64,000 nt of DNA from Oceanipulchritudo coccoides. Lineage in GTDB: Bacteria > Verrucomicrobiota > Verrucomicrobiia > Opitutales > Oceanipulchritudinaceae. Below, piece after piece: positions 38,509-46,555 of the stretch (positions are counted from its first letter, which is position 1; every line of letters starts with the position of its first letter). A program made the position numbers and the translations under genes. The stretch is taken from NCBI RefSeq assembly GCF_010500615.1, contig NZ_JAAGNX010000001.1:1255531-1319530 (forward strand). The letters are read 5' to 3'. The notes below the pieces were generated by a model that saw nothing but the letters and a program-made list of their open reading frames with translations, was not told the origin of the DNA and searched no databases.

Positions 38509-39774
38509 ATGAAATTGGCACTATTCACTAATACCTATTCACCCCATGTCGGGGGCGTGGCAAAGTCTGTTGCGGCTCTTGTGAAGGGCATGCGCGCACG
38601 CAACCATGAAGTCCTTGTCGTGGCACCGGAATTTGAAAACCAACCGAAGGACGAGCTTTCAGTTGTCAGGATTCCCTCGATCCACAATTTCAACGGAACT
38701 GATTTCTCGTTCAAGCTGCCCAGCGGAAATAGGATAGGGGAAGCGATCAAGGCCTTTCATCCGGATATAATCCATAGTCATCATCCATTCCTCCTGGGCG
38801 ATGCGGCCATGCGAATGGCGCATCAGTGGCAGGTTCCCATTGTCTTCACCCACCATACCCGCTACGAGGATTATGTCCACTATGTCATTGATGATTTCGA
38901 GTACCTGGAGCGTCTGGCAATCGAATTGGCAACCGAGTATGCGAATCTCTGTGACCGGGTGATCGCCCCCAGTAACAGTATCAAGGATCTCATTACAAAA
39001 CGCGGCGTCAAGGTCCCGGTCTCGTCGATTCCAACTGGTATCGATCACGAACAATTCAAATCAGGCGACGGGCTCAAGATTCGCAAGCAACTGGGAATTG
39101 CCGAGGACCGGTTTGTCATAGGGCATGTCGGTCGGCTCGCTAATGAAAAAAACCTGCCGTATCTGGTTGAAGCGGTGTGCGCTTATTTGAAAGGGGCGCA
39201 GGATGCTGAGTTTCTCCTCGTCGGAAAAGGGGATAGCCTTGATCGTATCAAAGCCACGATGCATGAAGAGAGACTCGATAAGCGAGTCCATTATCTCGGC
39301 AAGTTAGACCGGCAGGACCTTGTCGACAGCTATCATGCGATGGACTTGTTTGCCTTTTCCTCCAAGTCCGAGACGCAGGGAATGGTCCTTGCTGAGGCCA
39401 TGGCTGCAGGAACCCCGGTAATCGCCCTCGATGCTTCAGGATCTCGCGATATTATCAATGACTGGAAAAACGGCCGCCTGATGCCGGAGGCCAGCAATCC
39501 GGAATCCTTTGCCAGAGGAATCGGCGAGTTGCGCAAACTGGCCTCCGAAAACAGCCAGGAGTTGCATGAAAACATGAGGACAACCGCCGAAAAATTTTCA
39601 GAGTCCGCCTGCCTTTACCGGGTGGAAGCACTTTATCACGAGTTACGTGAGGAGGAGCAGATCTCTCCGGACATAAAATCCTTCGACCGCTTTGCCAACC
39701 GGATTGAAGCGGAATGGGAAATTGCCATCAGCCGGGCACGGGCAATCGGTGTGGCATTGCGAGGCGCTGATTGA
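38509..39774 (+). CDS. GT4 family glycosyltransferase
   Basis: This 421-residue GT-B enzyme has the N-terminal acceptor loop TNTYSPHVGGVAKSVAALV, and HSHHPFLLGDAAMRMA and HHTRYEDYVHYV, typical of diacylglycerol glucosyltransferase-like GT4 proteins. The C-terminal donor site has GHVGRLANEKNLPYLVEAV, LVGKGDSL and the E-x7-E element SETQGMVLAEAMAAGTPV. It is probably retaining and membrane-associated, making a glycolipid or polysaccharide. ATG 38509 is chosen; the earlier in-frame start is inside the preceding gene. Exact acceptor unknown. Confidence 0.87.
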   Translation: MKLALFTNTYSPHVGGVAKSVAALVKGMRARNHEVLVVAPEFENQPKDELSVVRIPSIHNFNGTDFSFKLPSGNRIGEAIKAFHPDIIHSHHPFLLGDAAMRMAHQWQVPIVFTHHTRYEDYVHYVIDDFEYLERLAIELATEYANLCDRVIAPSNSIKDLITKRGVKVPVSSIPTGIDHEQFKSGDGLKIRKQLGIAEDRFVIGHVGRLANEKNLPYLVEAVCAYLKGAQDAEFLLVGKGDSLDRIKATMHEERLDKRVHYLGKLDRQDLVDSYHAMDLFAFSSKSETQGMVLAEAMAAGTPVIALDASGSRDIINDWKNGRLMPEASNPESFARGIGELRKLASENSQELHENMRTTAEKFSESACLYRVEALYHELREEEQISPDIKSFDRFANRIEAEWEIAISRARAIGVALRGAD

Positions 39775-39792
39775 AAGAGGGCGGAATTCACC

Positions 39793-40383
39793 CTACAGTT
39801 TCTTGAGCGCTTCGATCAAATCTTCGAGCGGTGGACGCTCGTTAATGTTGTGGATGTCGATGTAGCGAATCACACCTTCCTGATCGATGACAAAAAGGGC
39901 ACGTTCGGAAGTTCCGTCACTGCGCAGAATGCCAAATTCGGAGCAGACTTGGCCATGCGGGTAAAAGTCTGACAGGACTTTAAACCAGACCCCGCCCATT
40001 TCCTGGGTCCATGCATATAGCGTTGGAAGGTTGTCGGTAGTGATGCCCATCAAACAGACACCCAGCTCCTCGAAAAGCGGTTGGGCCACATTGTAGCCCG
40101 GCCATTGTTCTGAACAGACTGGAGTCCACGCAGCAGGCACGAAGGTGATAACAACCGGATGCTTCGCCAACTCGTCATACAACCGGACTTCACTGCCACT
40201 TAAAGAGGGCAGAATGAAATCTGGAGCCTTATCGCCGACTCTCAATTGGCTCGCGCTGTCGAGCGGCTCAAGATGGCCGGGCTGGTAGACGGAGGTATTG
40301 GCGGGCTGGTCGGTGCTACACATGACCTGCGGATTGCAGGAAACAAGGGCAAATCCGAGAATAGTGAATGGGGTTGCGAGCAT
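39793..40383 (-). CDS. Peroxiredoxin, probable lipoprotein
   Basis: This 196-residue AhpC/TSA protein has the peroxidatic Cys in AAWTPVCSEQWPGY (about C90) and a late VCSEFGILR segment that may hold a resolving Cys. The start at 40383 gives a short N-terminal segment with a possible lipobox (ALVSC, C16), suggesting membrane anchoring on the periplasmic side. It reduces peroxides, or perhaps polysulfide, with electrons from a thiol partner. It is last in the minus-strand sulfide cluster and follows a thioredoxin-like lipoprotein by 34 bases, a natural partner. Confidence 0.82.
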   Translation of the reverse strand: MLATPFTILGFALVSCNPQVMCSTDQPANTSVYQPGHLEPLDSASQLRVGDKAPDFILPSLSGSEVRLYDELAKHPVVITFVPAAWTPVCSEQWPGYNVAQPLFEELGVCLMGITTDNLPTLYAWTQEMGGVWFKVLSDFYPHGQVCSEFGILRSDGTSERALFVIDQEGVIRYIDIHNINERPPLEDLIEALKKL

Positions 40384-40417
40384 GGTGGAATTTTGAATTG
40401 AGTGGATGTGAATGGAA

Positions 40418-40933
40418 TCAGCGGACGGATTCAAGCACCATATTGAGGTCATCGCTGCGAAAGCGGCCCTCGTGCCGGTATACTTCGCGCCAGCCGTTAC
40501 CGGATGGCTTCAGGACCAGCACCGTCGGGGTCCCTCTTAACGAAAATGGATATTTCAAGGCCGTGTCCGGATCAGGAATGCAACGGTAACCCAAGGGATA
40601 TCGCTTGAGGAAGACCTCCACCTCGAAGGCGGTGTCTCCGGTTCCAATGCCCAGCACGCGGACCGTCTCGTCCATTGGCTGCTCTGAGAGCATTGTGTTC
40701 AGCTTGGCAAAATTGTCGGCTGACTGCTGGCAGGCGACACAATACAGATCAAAAAATGTCAACACCCACACGTCCGCATCAGGAGTCAGGATCTCATGTG
40801 ACAAGATCTCCTCCTTTGCCGGTGCCGCGACCTGTGTGCTTTCTTCAATGGAAGTCTGGCATCCAAATAGAAGGAGCAGGCTGGCCGGGATGGCCAGCCA
40901 GCCTGTCTTCACTATCATGCGGTATAATCGCAT
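40418..40933 (-). CDS. Thioredoxin-like lipoprotein
   Basis: This 171-residue protein has a lipobox (LLLLFGC, C25) and a thioredoxin fold with the redox motif CVAC (about C65-C68, in FFDLYCVACQQSADNF) and cis-Pro in RGTPTVLVLK. It should be anchored in the envelope and exchange thiols there. It lies between fadL-like and peroxiredoxin genes of the same cluster (gaps 10 and 34 bases), so it may reduce the peroxiredoxin or handle sulfane sulfur. The ATG at 40918 is an alternative start. Confidence 0.8.
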   Translation of the reverse strand: MRLYRMIVKTGWLAIPASLLLLFGCQTSIEESTQVAAPAKEEILSHEILTPDADVWVLTFFDLYCVACQQSADNFAKLNTMLSEQPMDETVRVLGIGTGDTAFEVEVFLKRYPLGYRCIPDPDTALKYPFSLRGTPTVLVLKPSGNGWREVYRHEGRFRSDDLNMVLESVR

Positions 40934-40943
40934 TGGGGGGGAA

Positions 40944-42251
40944 TTAGAATTTCCAGCTGAGACCAAACTCAATACTGGTCTCGCTCAGTGTGGACTTGAG
41001 GGTTGTCGGTGCTCCGGTCGGCCCGGTGCCCGACTCGCTGATGTCCTCTTCGAGCGCTTTCATAAACGCAAGGCTCAGGGCAAAGCGTTCGGAATAGTGG
41101 TATGTCAAACCGGCTGTCACATGGGATTCAACAACAGCGGGGAAGCCGATAACGCGGAATGTTTCGTAGAAGTAAGTCGGCATGACAAGGTCCTGCACGA
41201 CGGTCATGTCATTCGGCATGCCTGTGTTGAAATCGAAGCTGCCATCCCAGCCATTGTTCTCCTTGACCGGGTTTTTGCCATAATTGTATCCCACGCGGAG
41301 GACCAGCTTGTCCTTGATTGCTTCATACTGGATACCCAGTGCGATGACAGTCTGGTTTCTCCAGTCAAAGTCGGAGTAACCCGTTGCGTCGCCCCAGTTG
41401 ATCCACTTTACATCAGCGGCTAGAACCAGTGCGCCTTCGTTGGCTTCATAGGCTACGCCCACACCAATCTGCTGCGGGTTTTCCAGTTTGAGATCCTGCA
41501 AGGGGCCACCGAGGGAAATCACGTTCTCGTGATTGACTTCCTGTGGACTCGTGTAGACCAGGCCCAAGGCGATATTTTCGCTGGGACGATAGGCAAGGCC
41601 CAGCTGAACGCCGTAACCGTAGCCGCTCGAAGATCCCTGGCCAAGGTCAAGAACCGCGTAATCAAGATGAAAAGCCACCCCGACGGAGAGGTCTGGGGCC
41701 AACTGCCAGGCGACACTTGGCGCGAATTTCATGATTTGCAGGCTGGTATAGCTGCCGGCAATGATCGGTGCTGTATCAAACCCGGGGGGGACCTGTCCAA
41801 GGCTGCCGAGGGTGCCACCGATGACTGTATTGCGGTAATCAACACCGAGGCCGCTGACCCCGTATGCTGCCAGTCCGAACCGGCCACGATTGTCCTCGCC
41901 GAATGGGACTGCCACCCCGATTGCCGGAATTGGGTATACGCTGTCGTCACTACTGACATTCAACGACTCACTCGGCATGAGTGGATTGGTCACCGATGCC
42001 TTCACGTCGGGCATGAAAAGCGTGCCGGCAAAGTCTACTTGTGTCGACGGGCAGAACTTTGTGAAGCACAGTGAGGCCGGATTACCAAAAACGGCGGTGA
42101 TCGCATCTTGTGGGTAGGCGATGGAGGCGCCTCCCATTGCGCGTGCTTTTGGACCTATGGCAATCAAGTTGTCGCCATTGGTGGCTTGCAAGACTGATGA
42201 ACCCAATAAAGCGGATCCGATCAGGAGTGTTGTTAGTGTGTGTCGTTTCAT
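40944..42251 (-). CDS. OmpP1/FadL family outer-membrane transporter
   Basis: This 435-residue protein has a signal peptide (to about VLQA) and the FadL N-terminal plug motif (IGPKARAMGGASIAYPQDAITAVFGNPASL). Repeated amphipathic beta strands follow, ending in SIEFGLSWKF with the terminal aromatic needed for BAM insertion. FadL proteins let hydrophobic molecules diffuse across the outer membrane. In this operon, behind sulfide:quinone oxidoreductase and sulfur-relay genes, it may serve export or import of a sulfur-containing or hydrophobic compound. That link is inference. Confidence 0.9.
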   Translation of the reverse strand: MKRHTLTTLLIGSALLGSSVLQATNGDNLIAIGPKARAMGGASIAYPQDAITAVFGNPASLCFTKFCPSTQVDFAGTLFMPDVKASVTNPLMPSESLNVSSDDSVYPIPAIGVAVPFGEDNRGRFGLAAYGVSGLGVDYRNTVIGGTLGSLGQVPPGFDTAPIIAGSYTSLQIMKFAPSVAWQLAPDLSVGVAFHLDYAVLDLGQGSSSGYGYGVQLGLAYRPSENIALGLVYTSPQEVNHENVISLGGPLQDLKLENPQQIGVGVAYEANEGALVLAADVKWINWGDATGYSDFDWRNQTVIALGIQYEAIKDKLVLRVGYNYGKNPVKENNGWDGSFDFNTGMPNDMTVVQDLVMPTYFYETFRVIGFPAVVESHVTAGLTYHYSERFALSLAFMKALEEDISESGTGPTGAPTTLKSTLSETSIEFGLSWKF

Positions 42252-42303
42252 TTTGGGATATGTAATTGGTTTTCGCTACTATTTCTGTTCTATACTCTAT
42301 TGA

Positions 42304-42795
42304 TCAGGTAAAGATAATCTGTGAACCGGCGGACAGTTCGTAGAACTCACCGACCGTCAGGACCCTGTCCATTTGCGGGCAGAAGTCTTCCGGTTTGAGA
42401 TGGAACATGTCGACTGTTGCCTTGCAGGCAAAAATCTCGCCGCCGGCATCACTGATCATCTCGATGAACTCACCGACCGGGGGTATGTCGAGCTTGTCCA
42501 TTTCCTTCTTCATCATATGCGTGGCAAAGGCCGACATTCCGGGAATTGCCCCGAGGATGGTCGGCATTGGGAAGCCCATGGCATCCGGTACGCAAAGGGC
42601 GGGGTTGCCCACCGTGGCCACCTTCAACTTTTCCATCTTCTTCTTCACGATGGCGTGCAGACCGAAGAAGGTGAAAAAGAGGCTGGCCTCGATTCCTTCC
42701 ATGCGGGCCCCGTTGGCCATGATCAGTCCGGGATAGACCCCTTCGAGGGATCCCTTGGAGACGACGATTGAGACTTTTTTAATGGGTTCGCTCAT
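42304..42795 (-). CDS. DsrE/DsrF-like (DsrE2 type) sulfur-relay protein
   Basis: This 163-residue protein has KKVSIVVSKGSLEGVYPGLIMANGA, then FFTFFGLHAIVKKK and a conserved Cys in GGEIFACKATVDMF. That matches the DsrE2 branch of sulfurtransferase-like proteins, which carry sulfane sulfur on a Cys persulfide. A second Cys is in EDFCPQM and another in ALCVPD. It lies between TusE-like and FadL-type genes, 15 and 52 bases away. It probably accepts sulfur formed by sulfide oxidation. Confidence 0.85.
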   Translation of the reverse strand: MSEPIKKVSIVVSKGSLEGVYPGLIMANGARMEGIEASLFFTFFGLHAIVKKKMEKLKVATVGNPALCVPDAMGFPMPTILGAIPGMSAFATHMMKKEMDKLDIPPVGEFIEMISDAGGEIFACKATVDMFHLKPEDFCPQMDRVLTVGEFYELSAGSQIIFT

Positions 42796-42810
42796 TGTGG
42801 TATCCTCCTG

Positions 42811-43125
42811 TTAAACGCAACTGGCTGGTTTCGGGAATCCGGCGATACGCGCAGCTTTCTTGATCGGCCCGCCGGGGAAAAGACGGTACAGGTCCTTTGT
42901 CGGGATGCCGCCCACCTTGTTCAGTCGGCGCATGCCTGGAACAGCCTGCTTTTCCGCAAAATCTGACTCAATGAACTTGAGGACTTTCCAATGCTCATCG
43001 CTCAGCTCAATACCTTCTTCGGTTGCGAGGGCCGCAGCCACAGCCTCATTCCATTGCGTACGGTCGGTCAGGTAACCTTCCTCGTTCACTTCAACGCTGC
43101 TTCCAGCGAGTTCTTTCGTAGCCAT
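42811..43125 (-). CDS. TusE/DsrC family sulfur-relay protein
   Basis: This 104-residue protein ends in GFPKPASCV with the penultimate Cys that carries persulfide in DsrC and TusE. The earlier Cys found in sulfite-reductase DsrC (about 11 residues upstream) is absent: the segment reads PIKKAARIAGF. It is therefore TusE-like, a sulfur carrier, rather than the disulfide-forming substrate of dissimilatory sulfite reductase. It lies between the sulfide:quinone oxidoreductase and DsrE2 genes. Confidence 0.88.
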   Translation of the reverse strand: MATKELAGSSVEVNEEGYLTDRTQWNEAVAAALATEEGIELSDEHWKVLKFIESDFAEKQAVPGMRRLNKVGGIPTKDLYRLFPGGPIKKAARIAGFPKPASCV

Positions 43126-43168
43126 GATATTTCGTTTTTTTAGGGTTTAATTCGGTTTGGTTAAATGA

Positions 43169-44422
43169 TTATGCGGAGGCCTTTGCCTTGTTCGGGATTT
43201 TCTTCCCAAGATAGGACATCCGGTGATCGACAAAGGGGATGGGGTAGCCCTTGAGCAACATGTGCCAGTAGACATACTTGAAGGCCAGTTTACCCAGATG
43301 GTTCAGGCGAGTCTGGCTGAGCAGTCCAAACGGACCGACATGCGGGAAGGGGAAATGGCCAGGGACCGGTTCCTGCTCGTAATTAAAGTCGAGCAGGAAT
43401 CCTTTTCCAAACCCGGACTCAATGAAGCAATTGGCGTGTCCGTCAAAGCGTTCCTCCATCTCCTCGCCCTTCATGTAGGAGAGGATGTTTTCCGTCAGGA
43501 CTTCGGCCTCGAAGTGGGCCACTGAGCCTGCCTTGGATGTCGGCAGGTCGGTGGCGTCCCCAATGACAAAGATGTTTTCCTTCGCCTTGGCCTGCAGGGT
43601 GTCCCGGTTTGTCGGAATGAAATTCAGTTCGTCCCCCATGTTGGAACGTTCTATCAGCCTGTCCCCCATGTTGGTCGGTACGGATACCAGCAGGTCATAG
43701 GGAACTTCTCGCTCGTCCCAGGAGACAATCTTGTGGCCTTCGTTGTCCACCGATCCGATGGCGAAGTCCTGTTCCACAATGATGCCCTTTTCCTCGAGGA
43801 GGTGGTTCAGGATGGCCGAGGCAACCGGCTTTGTGAACGCCCCGGAGAGCGGAGTTGTGTAGACAATCTCTGTCTTTTCCCGGAGGCCTCGCTGTGTCAG
43901 GTACCAGTCGGCCAGAAAGGCAAATTCCAGTGGCGCGACCGGACATTTGATCGGCATTTCCGCAATGTTGATGACAAGGCGCCCGCCTTGCCAGTCCTTC
44001 ATCGCAGCCGTCAGTTTACGCGCTCCTTCAAATGTATAGAAATCATGACTACGCTTGCCCCAGTCCGATCCCGTTAGTCCATCAATTTCCTCTGGGGCGA
44101 TGCGGCATCCTGTCCCGACAATCAGGATGTCATAGCCGAGTTCCTCGCCTCCGGCCAGGATCACCTTGTTGTCTTCCGGGCAAATTTGCTCAATTCCCGA
44201 CTGGCGATACGTCGCCCGCGAGGGGAGAAATTTCTTCCGCGGCTTCTGCACGTCCTTTTCCGTGTAGACTCCGAAGGGCATGAAGAGGTAGCCCGGCTGG
44301 TAGTAATGCACCTCGCTCTGGTCGACAATCGTGATTTCCCAGTCCTTGCCTGCCTTCCGGCTCATTGTGTTGGCCATGATTGTGCCGGCAGTGCCCGCAC
44401 CCAGTATCAATAGTTTCTTCAT
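43169..44422 (-). CDS. sqr: Sulfide:quinone oxidoreductase
   Basis: This 417-residue FAD protein has the dinucleotide fold ILGAGTAGTIMAN and the second FAD motif IFVIGDATDLPTSKAGS. C160 (EMPIKCPVAPLEF) and C332 (HANCFIESGFGKG) sit where SQR places its redox cysteines. An aromatic C-terminal region (KYVYWHMLLKGYPIPFVDHR) fits membrane association and quinone contact. It oxidises sulfide to sulfane sulfur and feeds electrons to the quinone pool. It follows an ArsR regulator by 8 bases. SQR subtype is not assigned. Confidence 0.88.
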   Translation of the reverse strand: MKKLLILGAGTAGTIMANTMSRKAGKDWEITIVDQSEVHYYQPGYLFMPFGVYTEKDVQKPRKKFLPSRATYRQSGIEQICPEDNKVILAGGEELGYDILIVGTGCRIAPEEIDGLTGSDWGKRSHDFYTFEGARKLTAAMKDWQGGRLVINIAEMPIKCPVAPLEFAFLADWYLTQRGLREKTEIVYTTPLSGAFTKPVASAILNHLLEEKGIIVEQDFAIGSVDNEGHKIVSWDEREVPYDLLVSVPTNMGDRLIERSNMGDELNFIPTNRDTLQAKAKENIFVIGDATDLPTSKAGSVAHFEAEVLTENILSYMKGEEMEERFDGHANCFIESGFGKGFLLDFNYEQEPVPGHFPFPHVGPFGLLSQTRLNHLGKLAFKYVYWHMLLKGYPIPFVDHRMSYLGKKIPNKAKASA

Positions 44423-44430
44423 TTTTTTTC

Positions 44431-44754
44431 CTAAAGGTACTTTGCTTTGAAAAATTGGATCATTTCACGCACCCGGTCATCGGTCAGTCGATACACCATC
44501 CGCTTCGCGTCACGGTCGCATTCCACAATTCCCGCCAGACGCAGGATCTTCAGCTGCTGCGATAAATTCGATAGCTTCTCCGTTCCCAGTATCTCCGCCA
44601 TCTCCGATACGCAGAAGTCTCCACGGCTCAATATGCAGACGATCCGGAATCGTTGCTTGTTCGCGATTAACTGGAATATCCCGATGACGTGGCGGCAAAC
44701 CTCCTCGTTCCTCGCGAATTCCTCCCGTAGTTCCTGTCCAATTGAGTTTAACAT
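44431..44754 (-). CDS. ArsR family transcriptional regulator, probable sulfide-cluster repressor
   Basis: This 107-residue winged-helix protein has the recognition region SEMAEILGTEKLSNLSQQLKIL and wing VECDRDAKRMVYRL. Cysteines are at 20, 40, 48 and 79. C40 is placed much like the first reactive Cys of SqrR/BigR sulfide sensors, but the late second Cys of those proteins is not seen. It is first in the cluster with sqr and starts inside a TTTAACA inverted repeat, so it should control itself and the genes behind it. ATG 44754 is preferred to 44796. Confidence 0.85.
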   Translation of the reverse strand: MLNSIGQELREEFARNEEVCRHVIGIFQLIANKQRFRIVCILSRGDFCVSEMAEILGTEKLSNLSQQLKILRLAGIVECDRDAKRMVYRLTDDRVREMIQFFKAKYL

Positions 44755-44770
44755 CTGAATGATTGTTAAA
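44747..44770. promoter_or_regulatory. Perfect inverted repeat, probable ArsR operator
   Basis: TTTAACA (44747-44753) and TGTTAAA (44764-44770) are perfect 7-base arms around a 10-base AT-rich spacer. They overlap the ArsR start codon and lie in the divergent gap to the carboxylase operon. Site size and place suit a winged-helix dimer; binding is inferred. Confidence 0.6.
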
Positions 44771-44936
44771 TAATAAAACCAATGGCCGCGGATCAAGAAA
44801 ATTTATATTAGGAAAACATGGAATAAGAGTATCTTATGACCATAATGACGGATTTTTCTTGTTTCGAAGAAAAGATTGGCTTGTCAGGCGTATCACTTTT
44901 TTTGATAGATAATAAACCAACCTATTAATTTTGCTT

Positions 44937-46520
44937 ATGCCAGAACAAGACGGACCGGAAAAGGGAGATGAAGTGAACCGCGAGCGGACGGAGGCCTTAC
45001 GGGAACAAAAGGCGGCGATGCGGCTTGGCGGTGGTGAGGCGCGGCTAAAGGCGCAACAGGACCGGGGCAAGCTAAGCGTCTGGGAGCGGATTGAGTATTT
45101 ATTTGACGAAGGGACCTTTGTGGAAGTGGGGGGCTTTGTGGAGCTGCGGAGCGAGCACTTCGGGCTGGGCAAGAAAAAGGCGCCCGGGGACGGCGTAGTG
45201 ACCGGGTTTGGCCGGGTAAACGGGGAACTGGTCTACATGGCGGCGCAGGATTTCACGGTGTTGGGGGGCTCACTTGGGGAGATGCATGGCAAGAAAGTGG
45301 CGACGATCATGGACATGGCCATCCGCAACGGTGCGCCAATGATCACCCTGAATGACAGTGGCGGGGCGAGGATCCAGGAAGGGATTGGCTCCTTGTGCGG
45401 CTACGGCGAGATTTTCTATCGGAACACGCAGGCCAGCGGGGTGATCCCGCAGATCAGCGTGATCATGGGCCCCTGTGCGGGAGGGGCGGTTTACTCGCCC
45501 GGGATCACTGATTTTGTGGCGATGGTGAAAGGGACCTCCAACATGTTCATCACCGGGCCGGACGTGATCAAGACGGTGACCGGTGAGGAAGTGAGCAAGG
45601 AGGACCTTGGCGGACCGGAGATCCACATGGCCAAATCAGGTGTGGCAACGCACATCGGTGAGGATGACGAGTCGACGCTGAACTGGGTGGCGAAGTTACT
45701 CTCCTATATCCCGCCGAACAACCAGGAATCGGTACCGGTCGTGCCGCCGGTGGCCCGCACGACTGGCTTGCCCTTTTCCCTGCAGGATTTTGTCCCCTCA
45801 AACGCCAACAAGAGCTATGATATCCATGCGGTAATCGACGCGGTTGTTGATCCGCACAGTTTTCTGGAACTCCAGGAAGCCTACGCGTCCAATGTGGTGA
45901 TCGGGTTCAGCCGTATCGACGGAATCAGTACAGGAATTATTGCCAACAACCCGAAGCACCTGGCTGGTTGCCTTGACGTCAATGCCAGTGACAAGGCGGC
46001 ACGATTTGTGCGATTTTGTGACGCATTCAATATTCCCTTGCTCACGCTGGTGGATGTGCCGGGCTTTTTACCCGGCGTGGACCAGGAGTACTCTGGCATC
46101 ATTCGTCACGGGGCCAAGTTGCTCTATGCGTACAGCGAGGCGACCGTTCCGAAATTAACGGTTGTCCTGCGGAAAGCGTATGGAGGGGCCTACATCTGCA
46201 TGTGTTCGAAGCACCTTGGCGCGGATATGGTAGTGGCCTGGCCTGGCGCGGAAATCGCGGTCATGGGACCAAAGGGAGCAGTCAATGTGATCTTCCGGAA
46301 GGAGATTGCGGCCAGCGATGACCAGGAACAGGCGGCGAAAGATAAGGAGAACGAATACATTGAGACCTTTGCCAATCCGCGGATGGCGGCGTCCCTCGGG
46401 TATGTGGACGACGTTATTGAGCCGGACCAGACAGGCCACTTTGTACGTCAGTACTTATGGTCACTGAGCGATAAGCATGTTGAGCGGCCAATCCGTAAAC
46501 ACGGTAACATCCCGCTTTAA
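44937..46520 (+). CDS. Acyl-CoA carboxylase carboxyltransferase subunit
   Basis: This 527-residue crotonase-fold protein of the PccB/MmdA family has DSGGARIQEGIGSLCGYGEIF and IMGPCAGGAVYSPGITDF in its N-lobe and VDVPGFLPGVDQEYSGIIRHGAKLL with AYGGAYICM and AWPGAEIAVMGPKGAV in its C-lobe. It transfers carboxylate between biotin and an acyl-CoA such as propionyl-CoA, or runs in the decarboxylase direction. The active-site loops look intact. ATG 44937 is preferred to the TTG at 44931. It begins a three-gene operon with a biotin-carboxylase-like and a biotin-carrier gene. Confidence 0.9.
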   Translation: MPEQDGPEKGDEVNRERTEALREQKAAMRLGGGEARLKAQQDRGKLSVWERIEYLFDEGTFVEVGGFVELRSEHFGLGKKKAPGDGVVTGFGRVNGELVYMAAQDFTVLGGSLGEMHGKKVATIMDMAIRNGAPMITLNDSGGARIQEGIGSLCGYGEIFYRNTQASGVIPQISVIMGPCAGGAVYSPGITDFVAMVKGTSNMFITGPDVIKTVTGEEVSKEDLGGPEIHMAKSGVATHIGEDDESTLNWVAKLLSYIPPNNQESVPVVPPVARTTGLPFSLQDFVPSNANKSYDIHAVIDAVVDPHSFLELQEAYASNVVIGFSRIDGISTGIIANNPKHLAGCLDVNASDKAARFVRFCDAFNIPLLTLVDVPGFLPGVDQEYSGIIRHGAKLLYAYSEATVPKLTVVLRKAYGGAYICMCSKHLGADMVVAWPGAEIAVMGPKGAVNVIFRKEIAASDDQEQAAKDKENEYIETFANPRMAASLGYVDDVIEPDQTGHFVRQYLWSLSDKHVERPIRKHGNIPL

Positions 46521-46555
46521 GGCAGAACCTGATCAATCATCGAAAAAGGATAACC

